64,000 nt of DNA, from NCBI RefSeq assembly GCF_040183065.1, contig NC_091117.1:111231001-111295000 (forward strand). Direction: 5' to 3'. Shown here piece by piece: positions 21,614-31,747 of the stretch. The notes beneath the pieces were generated by a model. It had not been told where the DNA came from. It ran no database searches and worked only from the letters and a program-made list of their open reading frames with translations. The position numbers and the translations under genes are program-made. Positions within the stretch are counted from its first letter, which is position 1; each line of letters starts with the position of its first letter. Source of the DNA: Periplaneta americana (taxonomy: Eukaryota; Arthropoda; Insecta; Blattodea; Blattidae).

Positions 21614-22860
21614 CGTGATGTATTCATGCGTGTACTGTCCACATCTTCCTCAGACCATGACATACGTAGTCGTCACACAGTCCTCACACAACCACCACAT
21701 AATCAACATCTAAGAAGGCACATCTACACTGAGTAAGTCTATATAGATATTTTTATGCTGTTTTGGATAATATAACTAAAAAGCTTGATTTATACATTCA
21801 CTCAACTAAATTATAATTTCAAATTGCTACTAATACATAATAACCGCACACAAATATTTATTTTCGTAACTATTCCATTACCCAAAATAACAGCACCGAA
21901 TTTTGACCTTCATTTAAATTCATATGATGCCAGTTAAATGCTTGCTTCATCAATATCATTAGTAGTGATTTATTTATTCAATATTTGATCTTTTTCAGTT
22001 AATTCTGATACTTGACTTGCGCCATACCACACGCTCATTACAATTACAGTATTGGATATCGACAATACATCGCCATGTAAGTTTCTTCCATTTAACATAT
22101 CATACAAATTAAATGTTAAATCCGTTAAAATTGGGTCATCAACTTATTGATTTCAATTACTTCCAGACTGGAGGAACAGCATTATCGACAAAATCAAATA
22201 CAGTATATATTATTAATTAACACCAAACAACCCAACGTATAATATATTGGCGTTTATAATAAAACCATATAAATTTGAAAAATATTCACATAATTAAGTG
22301 ACACAAACCATGATACATACGTTTCTGAATGGTGGAAATATATATATTATTGTGAAACAGAAATAGGAATATAATAAATGTAATTACTGTAATTTTGAAA
22401 CTCTTCACATTCATAATACTTTTTATCTCAGTTTTATATTTTATTATTTTTATTACTTTTAAATCATGTCATTTTATTATCTCATATGTAAAGAGTTGCA
22501 TTTATATATATATCAATATATTTTGTAATCTATACATGTATTTTAAGTAAGTGACAATCAAGGCAGTCATATATGAATGTCAATGTGTATCACAGCAATG
22601 TTGTATTTTAATATGTCTCATTTTGCATGCCACTAAATATGTTTTGTATTTGTAGATATTATGTAGAGAGCACTGATATTGCTAAAATGTACTTTGTATC
22701 TGATGATGTTGGCGTAGACCAACGAAAACGTTCATACGTCCTTTAAGTATGTAATGTAAAGGTGTAGTACCTTAAACATATGCTGTGAAGTCAGTGACTG
22801 AAATAAATACTTTTAAGATACAATATAGACTTCTCTGAAAATTAAAAATGAATTGCAAAA
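21516..22860 (+). repeat. 3' pLTR of Penelope-like element
   Basis: A 1,345-bp direct repeat of the 5' copy. It contains the end of the GIY-YIG gene, about 1.2 kb of non-coding sequence, and ends at ..TGAATTGCAAAA before the putative target duplication TGTAGTTA. It preserves the empty mariner site. Confidence 0.88.
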
Positions 22861-23039
22861 TGTAGTTAAGTTTTATTACGACAGAAGAAAACCATTTTTG
22901 ATTTTTACACATATGTAGTTCTTTCATTTATATGCGTGCAAAATAGTGTATTACAAAGATTTTATATTATAACATGGTCATTACAAAATATTTCAAAATT
23001 TGTATTCATAATGTGAGTCACAATGTAATTGTGATTTTG

Positions 23040-23460
23040 CAGAAGTATCTCCAAACTCACTGCTGCAGAATGATAAAAGATGAGAGAAAAACTGGAGAGA
23101 GATCACTAGGAAGAATTCAAGAAAAATCATAGAATGCTTGCAAAAGCTATGAGAGATAGGGCAGTGAAAAGGTTAAAAAAAAAAAAAAAAAGTACCCGCA
23201 CATCTACAAAGAAAAACTGAGTATGAAAAAAGGAAAAATACCAGACATCATGTGGCAAAATATAGGGCTCTGAAGAAGAAGCCCATTGTTAAGGTAATAA
23301 AGAATACTGATCATTCATTTGAAGTTTAGAAAACATCAAGGGCTCTGGTAAAAGCAGTTGCCAAAGCCTAATGAGGACCATTTTTCCAAAACTTGCTTTC
23401 TGCAGAAATGGATGAAATTGAGTTATATATGGAATATATCATTTTAAGGAACAGGCTTTC
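23040..23460 (+). pseudogene. possible GQNKN-type N-terminal remnant
   Basis: Degenerate, Lys/Arg-rich frames (for example TEYEKRKNTRHHVAKYRALK, then SRALVKAVAKA) resemble the basic N-termini of the GQNKN-type genes elsewhere in the window. A pure A tract (23177-23193) and several stops interrupt them. No core motif is present. The assignment is weak. Confidence 0.25.
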
Positions 23461-23970
23461 ATATTATGCAATTTGTTTTAACGTATCACGCTTAGTTTCC
23501 CCATAATAAGCTAAGGAATTTCGATCTTTTTACGAAACTCTCTATGAAAGCAACAAAGCAAAATTCCCTTTTTACATTATGTTGGCACTCTGAAAAATGT
23601 CTATTGCAATGACTGATATTTCCTTATTTCGGTTGTAATATCAAATTAAATTTTACTTGTTCATTATTGTATTACTGGAAAGTCAGACATTGCTGATGCA
23701 GAGGTGATTACTTCATTTTGATTAAGCAAAATGAGTGAATACACTGAACCAGTAAAGCCCAATGTTTCCTCTCCAAATACAAACATATTTTCTTCAGTAA
23801 ATTTAATTTAGGTTTCGGAAGTCCACACCCTGACATGTGCACTCTTGTAAGGAACAGATGATAAAAATCAAATCCTCAAGAACTAATAAAGCTATACTGA
23901 ACCAGGCTTGTATTGAGCATAAATTATATAAATTATGGGATGAAAAATTCTTCGCAATAATGAAAACAAA
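23461..23970. other. no gene seen
   Basis: AT-rich sequence with no recognisable frame or repeat, between the basic remnant and the 3' tail of LINE-A copy 2. Confidence 0.4.
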
Positions 23971-24097
23971 CTTACTTACTTACTTACAAATGGCTTTTAA
24001 GGCACCGGCAGGTTCATTGCCGCCCTCACATAAGCCCGCAATTGGTCCCTATCCTGTGCAACATTAATCTAGTCTTTGTCATCATATCCTACCTCCC

Positions 24098-24378
24098 TCA
24101 AATCCATTTTAATATTAGCCTCCCATCTACGTCTCGGCCTCCCCAAAGGTCTTTTTCCTCTGGCCTCCCAACTAACACTCTGTAAGCATTTCTGAATTCA
24201 CCCATAATATGTGCTACATTCCCTGCCCATCTCAAACTTCTGGATTTAATGTTCCTAATTATGTCAGGTGAAGAATACAAAGCATGCAGTTCTGCGTTGT
24301 GTAACTTCCTCCATTCTCCTGTAACTTCATCCCTCTTAGCCCCAAATATTTTCCTAAGAACCGTATTCTCAAACATCC
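24098..24378 (-). pseudogene. LINE-A C-terminal region
   Basis: Minus-strand frame with [40 protein letters not shown] and RWAGNVAHIMGEFRNAYRVL, then VGRPEEKDLW where the frame slips. This is the same tail as 2521-2760 of copy 1. It lies between the RT block and the (AAGT)n tail, with the piggyBac insertion directly upstream. Confidence 0.88.
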
Positions 24379-24511
24379 TTAACCCATTTATACCCAGATT
24401 ATTTTTTTTCAATTTTTGTGTCACATATCACATTAAGTGAGCCAGAGGGACGTTGTAAGCATGAGGAACTATGAAAATACTGATTTAGTTACTTCGGTAA
24501 AAATTTATGGG

Positions 24512-24531
24512 GTGGGTCGATAACGACCCAC
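24512..24531. repeat. GGGTC hairpin in piggyBac arm (one of three)
   Basis: GTGGGTCGATAACGACCCAC: an 8-bp perfect stem with the loop ATAA. Similar hairpins at 26263-26282 (one stem mismatch) and 26603-26619 lie in the opposite arm. They could be transposase-binding or structural sites. Confidence 0.8.
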
Positions 24532-24815
24532 TAGGCACTTCCTCGAGAATTTGTTCTATATAATGTTTTGATGATTTCTTGTTTTATTTATGCTTTTGCG
24601 TAGTATGCAACTTGTTAAATTTAAAAGTAATGCATAAACAAATCATTACCATATTAAAAACGCACACGATTTATTTTTTATATTTGTTGAATAATTTCCC
24701 TGAGTGCTATATTCACATTTACATGTATTTTACATTCACACATCTGAAAGGAAACCTTGTACTGGAAGAAATAAATAATTTGAAACACACAATAAATTAT
24801 GGTACATGACATAAG

Positions 24816-25068
24816 GTCCACACCTGTGGAGTAACGGTTAGCATGTCTGGCCGCGAAACCAGGTTGCCCGGGTTCGAATCCCGGTCGAGGCAATTTACCT
24901 AGTTGAGGTTTTTTTCCGGGGTTTTCCCTCAACCCAATATGAGCAAATGCTGGGTAACTATCGGTGCTGGATCCTGGACACTTTTCACCGGCATTATCAC
25001 CTTTATCTCATTCAGACACTAAATAACCCGAGATGTTGGTACAGCATCGTAAAATAACCTACTAAAAA
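24816..25068 (+). mobile_element. tRNA-derived SINE (type 2) with 13-bp duplication
   Basis: The head begins GTCCACACCTGTGGAGTAAC, with box A-like TAACGGTTAGCATGTCTGGC and box B-like GGGTTCGAATCCCGG. The body has CCGGGGTTTTCCCTCAACCC and a tail CAGCATCGTAAAATAACCTA. The 13-bp duplication TACATGACATAAG flanks it (24803-24815 and 25069-25081). It is inserted in the piggyBac relic. A second, inverted copy is at 40013-40272. Confidence 0.95.
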
Positions 25069-25081
25069 TACATGACATAAG

Positions 25082-25500
25082 TCCTTAGTTCTACTCATGA
25101 TATGGTGCATCTCTGACGTGCTTTTACATTGCCACAACTCTTGTATCGCCGTCTTTGTTGTTGGGCTATAGTGCCCACAGTGATCCTTCCTCCAGTGTTC
25201 TTTGATGGTATCGAAGGAACGAACTCGTCTTCCACTCTTTGGAGAAGTGTCAAATTTTAGGCTTGCGTTATTTCGTGGCCGAAGGCGAGTGCATCCAAAG
25301 ACTTTCCATATGATCGACTGACTGAGAAGCCAAGCATTGTTCATGTACACATCTAATAACCACTAAAGTATTGGTATGTGCCATTTTTTCCACGTAGATC
25401 AGAAGTATGTACTCCACTCATATTGCAATTATATTTACGGAAAACATAAGGCAGACGAACTTTGATTTCCTCCTCTTGTAAAGGGGCTACCTCATGTTCA
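25082..25500 (-). pseudogene. piggyBac transposase C-terminal remnant
   Basis: On the minus strand a frame reads RLPYVFRKYNCNMSGVHTSD, like the 'YN..MGGVD..D' motif that carries a catalytic Asp region in piggyBac enzymes (here Asp to His, then SD). Later frames give NNAWLLSQSIIWKVFG, matching the 'NSW.LY' region. After another shift comes RRYKSCGNVKARQRCTIS, which suits the C-terminal cysteine-rich domain. Several frameshifts make it dead. N-terminal parts were not recognised between 25500 and 26600. Confidence 0.7.
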
Positions 25501-26639
25501 TTAGACGTGATGCTCACCTTTATTTCTATCTCGCTTTATTCTACGTGCCAGTGGTGGGGAATTCTCAATTTCATTGCTGATAAGATCTGAATCTTTTCTA
25601 ATATCGGTGCCCGTTCCTCATTATAAGGCTGAACAATATCTAGTAGCTCTGTCACTAACTCTGCTGTGGCTTGTAGTTGAGCTCGGTCGGAGTCCTTACA
25701 ATCTTCATCTTCAGAATCTGCAAACGTTATCCTCAGGCAGACCAATGAATATATGTCCTATATTTTGGGATTTCGGAAGAATCATTCTAGAATTTGTATT
25801 ACTGTCAGACCAGTGAGTCTGAAAAGAGGGAATACTTATGATTATGGAAACTGTTATGAAGGATCTCAGTTTTCAGATGGGGCCAGTAGAGAACTCTCAT
25901 GAAGATAATAAAAAGACAAAACGGGGTCATTCTAATTGTTATTCACACCCGGCTCTCATAGGTGCCGCTAGTGCGAGAATTATGAACTACTTAGTTCGTC
26001 AAAGACTATCCAGAGTGCATCCCAAGCAGTGAGATATAACATTACACAAATAAAACAATGTTGTAAACGAAAGCGGTAATAAGCCTGAGATATTCTGAGA
26101 AATGCTATCAGAATTATCATCCCCAAAAGCACTCCTAATCCTTACACAAACTTCTATTGAGGTAGTTGTTAGTAAAAACATCACTCAAAGAAAAATAATA
26201 AGAAAACAAAATGATTTCATAATGAAAACCTATGTGAAATGTAATCCTCGAATAAGTGCTTAGTGGGTCGTTATCGACTCACACTAAATTCTAAGCCCTA
26301 CTGTACAGCAAATAGCGTAAATATTGACAAAAACATACAAGATACATATTCTCCTGAATATTCTTGGCAGGAAACACTGATTGTTAATGAAATTCACGGA
26401 TTGAACAGAGTTTTTACTCAGTTTTTTTTCTCCAAAGCAGATGGTAGTTGCGTCATATTCATTCGGCAAGTTCAGGCGCAATAATGACGAGGTCTGTTGG
26501 TTTCCCGCGTGTTCCACAAGTGCATTGTACCTTTGTGCATCTAAGAAAAGTAGACACGTAGTGTTGTCTAAACTAATTCGCGTGGAAAATAATTTTAATC
26601 AATGGGTCGAAAAGACCCACCTGGGCATAAATGGGTTAA

Positions 26640-27383
26640 TCTCTGTTCCTCTCTCAAAGTGACAGTCTAAGTTTCACAAAAATCCAGAGCAATTGGTAAT
26701 ATAACGATTTTATAAATTCTAACTTTCAGATTTCTTGACAGCAGACTAGATGCCAAAGCTTCTCAACCGAATAATAACATGCAAATGCGTTTAATTTCCT
26801 CCCAAGTGTCATTTATATTTGTTACTGTTGCTCCAAGATATTTGAATTTTTCCACCTCTTCAAAGGATAAATCTCCTATTTTTATATTTCCATTTTGTAC
26901 AATATTCTGGTCATGAGACATAATCATATACTTTGTTTTTTTGGGATTTACTTCCAAACCTATCGCTTTACTTGTTTCAAGTAAAATTTCCGTGTTTTCC
27001 CTAATCGTTTGTGAATTTTCCCCTAACATATTCACGTCATCCACATAGACAAGCTGATGTAACCCATTCAATTCCAAACCCTCTCTGTCATCCTGAACTT
27101 TCCTAATGGCATATTCTAGAGCGAAGTTAAAATGTAAAGGTGATAGTGCATCTCCTTGCTTTAGCCCGCAGTGAATTGGAAAAGTACCAGATAGAAACTG
27201 GCCTATATAGACTCTGCTGTAAGTTTCACTGAGACACATTTTAATTAATCGAACTAGTTTCTTGGAAATACCAAATTCAATAAGAATATCATATAAAACT
27301 TTTTTCTTAACCCAGTCATGTGCCTTTTTGAAATCTATGAATAACTGAAGTACTGTACCCTTATACCAGTGGCGTAGCATCAA
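26640..27383 (-). pseudogene. LINE-A reverse transcriptase block
   Basis: A 206-residue minus-strand frame (27383-26763) plus a short continuation. It has [20 protein letters not shown] (motif A region), [20 protein letters not shown] (motif B), [17 protein letters not shown] (motif C; YVDD where copy 1 has YADD), [13 protein letters not shown] (motif D) and [20 protein letters not shown]. It is interrupted upstream by the hAT insertion at 27367 and downstream by the piggyBac. Confidence 0.88.
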
Positions 27384-28201
27384 TGTAAGCTAAAAAGCTT
27401 AGCTTCCCCAATTAATAATAATTTCATAATAAACCTGCAGTTTATGGAGAAAATTATTTATTAATTTTAATAGAATTTATATTTATGTGTTAAATATTGT
27501 GATACGGCAGCTCAGGATGATTTGTGATGCAGCAGTAAACAAGAAGCCTGCACACACCAGCTTCCAATCAGACTGGTTTCTTCTGTGTAATCCACCCTGC
27601 AGATTTTCCATCCCTTTCTAACTAAACTACCCTAGTCGCAAGGCTCGCAAGAAGCTAGCTTTAACATTTAAAATAAATAGTTTCCGAGTTACCCCTTTTC
27701 GTCAGTTGAAGTGTTAGTGTGCATTGTGGCTGATATAAAAAATAATAAGCAAAATAACAGTTCCTGACACTAGTTTACTTGAATTTTTTTTAGGACAATT
27801 GTATTATCAAGACTGACTTACGAAGAAAAGTGTGATTTAAAAAACAAATGACCGACTCCCTTGCTGTCAATGAAGGACACAACCAAAAGATAGATGCATA
27901 CTTACGTAATGATACTAATATTGTGATTTCTCTAAATATGACAGGAAGTGAGCTAATGTTATACGTATACGTGTCTATTTGTTAAGAGATATGTGTAAAC
28001 TGTGAAATCATATTTTACTACGTATCATTTGAGGTCATGCCTTATTGGTGTTACTTACGATGTTCCAACCAATCTTGACTGCTGACTTGACATTGACTAC
28101 TATTTATTTTAAGACTGTATTTTTGTAATATGTTTTCTCATATTGCGTGAAAGACAACTTGAGTTAGCTTCCCCTGCTCAAAATTTCATGCTACGCCACT
28201 G
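27367..28201. mobile_element. hAT-type element with 8-bp duplication
   Basis: The ends CAGTGGCGTAGCATCAATGT and the inverse of CAGTGGCGTAGCATGAAATT are flanked by CCTTATAC at 27359-27366 and 28202-28209. An 8-bp duplication and CAG..G TIRs identify hAT. A small plus-strand remnant near 27810-27890 (LTYEEKCDLKNK..PTPLL) resembles the N-terminus of ZMYM/hAT-type proteins. The transposase core is gone, so the copy is non-autonomous. Confidence 0.92.
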
Positions 28202-28209
28202 CCTTATAC

Positions 28210-29212
28210 TTCCATTTTTTCTCTAATATCTATCGAATACCAACAATCTGATCAAAGTCGATCTATTACACCTAAAACCACACTGATGATCCCCAATAAT
28301 TTCATCTACATATGGAGTTAATCTTCTCAAAAGAATATTGGACAAAATTCTGTACGTCAACAAAAGTGATATTCCTCGAAAGTTACCACAGTTAATCTAG
28401 TCTCCCTTCTTAAAAATAGGTACAATCATGGCCTCCTTCCATTGTTCTGGTACAATTTCTGTTTCCCAAACAGGGAGTACAAGTTATAAATTTCACTAAA
28501 TAAATACACTTCCACCCTCTTTTATTAATTCTGCTGAAATTTGTTCGATACCTGGAGACTTGTACTTTTTCAGATTTTCCATCGCAATTTTGACTTCAGA
28601 AAGTGTGGGTTCGGTTATAAATGGCTCAGCAGTTTGTATTTGGATTTTGTCCCTATCATTTCTATTTGCTTATGTATATTTAGTAGTTGCCCAAAATAGT
28701 TTTTCCATCTGTTCACGATTGAATGAGAGTCTGCAAGCAAGTCACCATTCTCATTCTTCATCACGTTTACCCTTGCCTGATATCCGTTCTTAAATTCCTT
28801 TATACTCTTACAAATCTCGAATGTTTTTATTCTATTTGTATCTACCCCATTAAGTTTTTCCTTCAAGTTATCTCTCTTTTTGTTCCTGTGTGTACAATTT
28901 ACTTCCTGTCTTTCATTGAAATAATTATCTGTATTCTCCTCAACTGGAGCCTGTAAGAATTTCAATTTTGCCTGTTTCCTTCTTTCAACTACCATGCAAC
29001 AATCTTCTTCAAACCACGGTTTCTTTTTTTTTTTTTTAGTTTCATAATAACCTATGCTCTGCGCAGCTGCAATTTTGATAACATCTCTGAGATTTTCCTA
29101 CATGCTATTAACATCTCTTTCTCAACTTTGTCGGAAGTTCCTAAAGTGGCAAACCTATTTGAAATTTCGACCTGATAATGTTGCATAGTTTCCTCGTCCT
29201 TTAATTTCAGAA
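28210..29212 (-). pseudogene. LINE-A 5' block: linker and RT start
   Basis: From 29212 leftwards the frames read LKLKDEETMQHYQVEISNRF, then a Lys run (poly-T on the plus strand at 29025-29036), PWFEEDCCMVVERRKQAKLK and LADSHSIVNRWKNYFGQLLN: the linker between endonuclease and RT. RT motifs follow near 28400 (VPIFKKGD-like, broken). This extends further 5' than copy 1. The endonuclease domain is missing and the 5' end is truncated near 29212. Confidence 0.85.
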
Positions 29213-29479
29213 TAGATGAAAATAATATTGATGTTATGTTTGATATGCAATAAAGTCAACCCCTCCCCAAAGTTTCTATAGCAGAAGCATTTTATCTCAA
29301 TCAAGCTTGGCTGTACAATCTTTGTCGCATGAAGAATGAAAAACCAATGGATAAATCCAAAGTGCATTTCTACACACAGAGATGGAAGGGGGCTGTGGGG
29401 CTATGAAATAGCTTCAGGGATGAAGAATTACCTTGAAAATCTAGAGAATAGCTTAGGGAAGGGAAGAGTTAAGTCAAAA

Positions 29480-29910
29480 AGTACTGTCGATGACATAGCT
29501 CATCTGCCCTGAACCTTGGGGAAGTTAGGGGTGTTGTTTAGAGGGGTGTGAGGCTAACTTTGGAGCAAGCGGCTGGCAACGGTACTTTTGGTGTGAATAC
29601 CCTCTGCTTAATCCCCTTTCTATTTTCTCCAAAAAAACATTTCTCTCTTAATTTGTACTTGGAAGACGAAGGTGAACATTTGCTTAATAGAATTGCTGGT
29701 GTAAATATATATTCAAAGTTAAGACGTAGCAATATAACTTTCATGTGTAATGTACTCCACAGTAACGTGGTGCGGAATTGATAAATCAATGTTTTTATAA
29801 TGCATGCTACATTGTACTTCTAACTTCCTTTCCATCCACTTCTAGTGCGAAACTACTATCCCAACTCCGCATTCCTTCCAGGGCAGATGAACTGTGTCAC
29901 TGACAGTACT
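29480..29910. mobile_element. inverted-repeat element (probable MITE)
   Basis: AGTACTGTCGATGACATAGC plus TCATCTGCCCTG at 29480-29511 is matched by the inverse at 29880-29910 (GGGCAGATGAACTGTGTCAC, TGACAGTACT) with a few mismatches. The ends may extend further on both sides. The interior frames (about 29540-29790) are unrecognised. It interrupts the GQNKN-type copy. Confidence 0.6.
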
Positions 29911-30130
29911 CCGACTATTCTCTGACTCATGCATCTCTCAAAATAAAAACAGCATTTTTTAGCAACTCTTTCAAAGTTGCAAGAAAAGTCTAAGGTCTTT
30001 TTCAGGATTGAACATTATTTCCCCATTCGAGAGCATAGTTTCATGCCACCTGATAGAGTATTCGGCAATGTAGAGAAACAATACAGACAGAATGAAGAGA
30101 TCTTATCATCTAAACAGTATCATGATACAT

Positions 30131-30851
30131 GGTGGTTGGTTATAATTAAACTGATGGTGTTCAGCGTGGCACAGCACAGAGACTAATGATCATACGAGTG
30201 TGAAACCTCGTAGATACGCTAATCGACAAATGCGCTCGCGAATTATGCCAAAAAACAATTAGTTCCAAGTCTCGCCACCAGGTGTAAATATGGCGCTGTA
30301 AGCAGTCAAAACGTACAATTGTCTGTAACAATGACGTCAGTATGTTCTTTCGGTTGCATTGCATTGTGTCAGTTCTCTGTTGCTTGGTGATGTGTATTGA
30401 TTCAGTTAGTGAAGTGAAAGTTCGTTGAAAATTTAGAAGGTAGAACTTTTCCTTGTGAAACGCAATGGCTATTGAGAAGAGAGACCATGCACTGCTAGTG
30501 AAGTTGTTTTACCAGAATGACAGCAATAGCAGTGCTGCATCACAGGAATATCGCATACAGAAACAGTTGAGAAGAGGTCCCATGTCAATTAATGGGTTGA
30601 AGAAAATGAAAAAATTCGAGGAAACAGGTGAATTAGGTGTCGTACCAGGGAGAGGATGGCGGCCCAGTCCCATAGAAGTTGTTGACGAAGTTAGTTGACT
30701 GTGCAACACATATCTCAAATTCTGCAACCAGTGCTCGAGCTGTGTCACGTGTCAACAGTTTGCAAGATTTTGCAGTGCATTTTACACTGGTATCTCTACA
30801 AAATTAATACTGTGCAGCAATTGAAACCCCGTCAGTTTAATTATAACCACC
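30131..30851 (+). mobile_element. Tc3-like element A, internally deleted
   Basis: The left end GGTGGTTGGTTATAATTAAA continues CTG. The right end is the inverse, CAGTTTAATTATAACCACC. It carries the N-terminal part of a DUF4817-type Tc/mariner transposase (30465-30840) that is fused by deletion directly to the right terminal repeat, so it is non-autonomous. Confidence 0.82.
30465..30840 (+). pseudogene. DUF4817-type Tc transposase N-terminus
   Basis: The frame starts MAIEKRDHALLVKLFYQNDS and continues RRGPMSINGLKKMKKFEETG and ELGVVPGRGWRPSPIEVVDE: the paired helix-turn-helix DNA-binding region seen in insect DUF4817-type transposases. After a frameshift at about 30695 it continues TVCKILQCILHWYLYKINTV, QQLKPR, and then runs into the terminal repeat. 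The whole DDE/D catalytic domain is absent. Confidence 0.85.
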
Positions 30852-31089
30852 TTGATGGTGTTCAGCTTGGCACAGTACGGACTGTAATGATAGTAGGAGT
30901 GTGAAACCTCGTAGATATGCTAATTAAGCAATGCACTCGAGAATTATTCCAAAAAATAATTAGTTACACATCTTGCAACCAGGTGACGATATGGCGCTAT
31001 AACCAGTCAGAACATGGTATGGGCGCAGGGAAAAGGCAGGAAAGATCAAACACATGATAATGGAATGTTTATTAGGAACTATGATTACA

Positions 31090-31392
31090 AACACTGTTCA
31101 ACATGGTTTCCCACTTCAGCAACACATTGCATCCTTAACATGGCGTGGTCGACAGTTGCTCGCAGCATATCTGGTGAAATCAGAGCAACATGTCTTCATA
31201 TGCTAGTCTTTAGGTCAGGCCATCCTCTCCTGGGCGACACCTAATTCACCTGTTTCCTCGAATTTTTTCTCATGTTCTTCAGTCCATTAATTGACCTTTT
31301 CTCAACTGTGTCTGTCAGTGATATTCCTGCAATGCAGTGTTGCTATTGTCATTCTGCACTAGCAGTGCACAGTCTCTCTTCTCAATAGCCAT
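31090..31392 (-). pseudogene. DUF4817-type Tc transposase, N and C ends fused
   Basis: On the minus strand, from the ATG at 31392, the start corresponds to MAIEKRD.. of element A but has a short deletion. Further on it reads KRSINGLKNMRKNSRKQV and then, abruptly, ISPDMLRATVDHAMLRMQCV, a C-terminal motif of Tc-type enzymes. The catalytic core has been deleted between them. Stops and frameshifts are present. Confidence 0.75.
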
Positions 31393-31512
31393 TGCATTTC
31401 ACAAGGAAAAGTTCAACCTTCTAAATTTTCAACGTACATTCACTTCACTACCGGAATCAACACGCATCACCAAGCAACAGGAACTGACACAATGTAATGC
31501 AACTGGAAGAAC

Positions 31513-31747
31513 TGTGGCTAACAAGAAAGACAGGCTATGGCACGATGTCACATTCTTAGTCATAACATGGCCAAAATTGAACAAGTTTATATATAAATGC
31601 ACGTTTAACATGAGTTTAATATAGAATTTTTTTTTTGTAACTTTGAACATGTATTTATATTAGACAATTGTCAAGATAGCTATGACTAGACCATGATAAC
31701 CATGTGACTCCGATTCGTGCAGAAGCCTGTCTTTCTCTTTAGCCATG
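31513..31747. mobile_element. 235-bp MITE with 8-bp duplication
   Basis: GGAAGAAC occurs at 31505-31512 and 31748-31755. The ends are inverted repeats: TGTGGCTAACAAGAAAGACA on the left against the inverse of CATGGCTAAAGAGAAAGACA on the right. The 8-bp duplication suggests a hAT-type MITE. It is nested in Tc3-like element B. Confidence 0.85.

Larger units (their letters stand above)
15685..22860 (+). mobile_element. Penelope-like element with pLTRs, near complete
   Basis: The layout, left to right, is: a 0.6 kb inverted copy of the 3' region (15685-16283), a long direct repeat (16284-19210), an RT plus GIY-YIG gene (19236-21613), and the second direct repeat (21516-22860). Long direct repeats with an inverted 5' segment are typical of Penelope-like elements. 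TGTAGTTA occurs just outside both ends (15677-15684 and 22861-22868), a probable 8-bp target duplication. A mariner occupies 16514-18069 within the first repeat. Without it and one TA the element is about 5.6 kb. Confidence 0.9.
24383..26635 (-). mobile_element. piggyBac-type element at a TTAA site
   Basis: Ends CCCATTTATACCCAG and the inverse of CCCATTTATGCCCAG lie between duplicated TTAA (24379-24382 and 26636-26639). TTAA targeting and a terminal CCC are hallmarks of piggyBac. Three short hairpins with GGGTC/GACCC stems lie near the ends (24512-24531, 26263-26282, 26603-26619). Inside is a decayed minus-strand transposase C-terminus and an inserted SINE. At 2,253 bp it is shorter than an autonomous element plus SINE should be, so internal deletion is likely. 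Confidence 0.93.
23972..29212 (-). mobile_element. LINE-A copy 2, split by two DNA transposons
   Basis: A minus-strand non-LTR element. Its 3' tail is (AAGT)n, seen as acttacttacttac at 23971-23984. It runs from the tail through 24382, resumes at 26640-27366, and again at 28210-29212, where it is 5'-truncated. The gaps are a piggyBac relic at a TTAA site and a hAT element with an 8-bp duplication. Removing both restores colinearity with copy 1 (2507-4345), so the three blocks are one old insertion. Confidence 0.9.

Noticed and set aside
24841-24900. Functional tRNA gene in the SINE head
   Set aside because: The unit continues into a SINE body and tail and is flanked by a 13-bp duplication.
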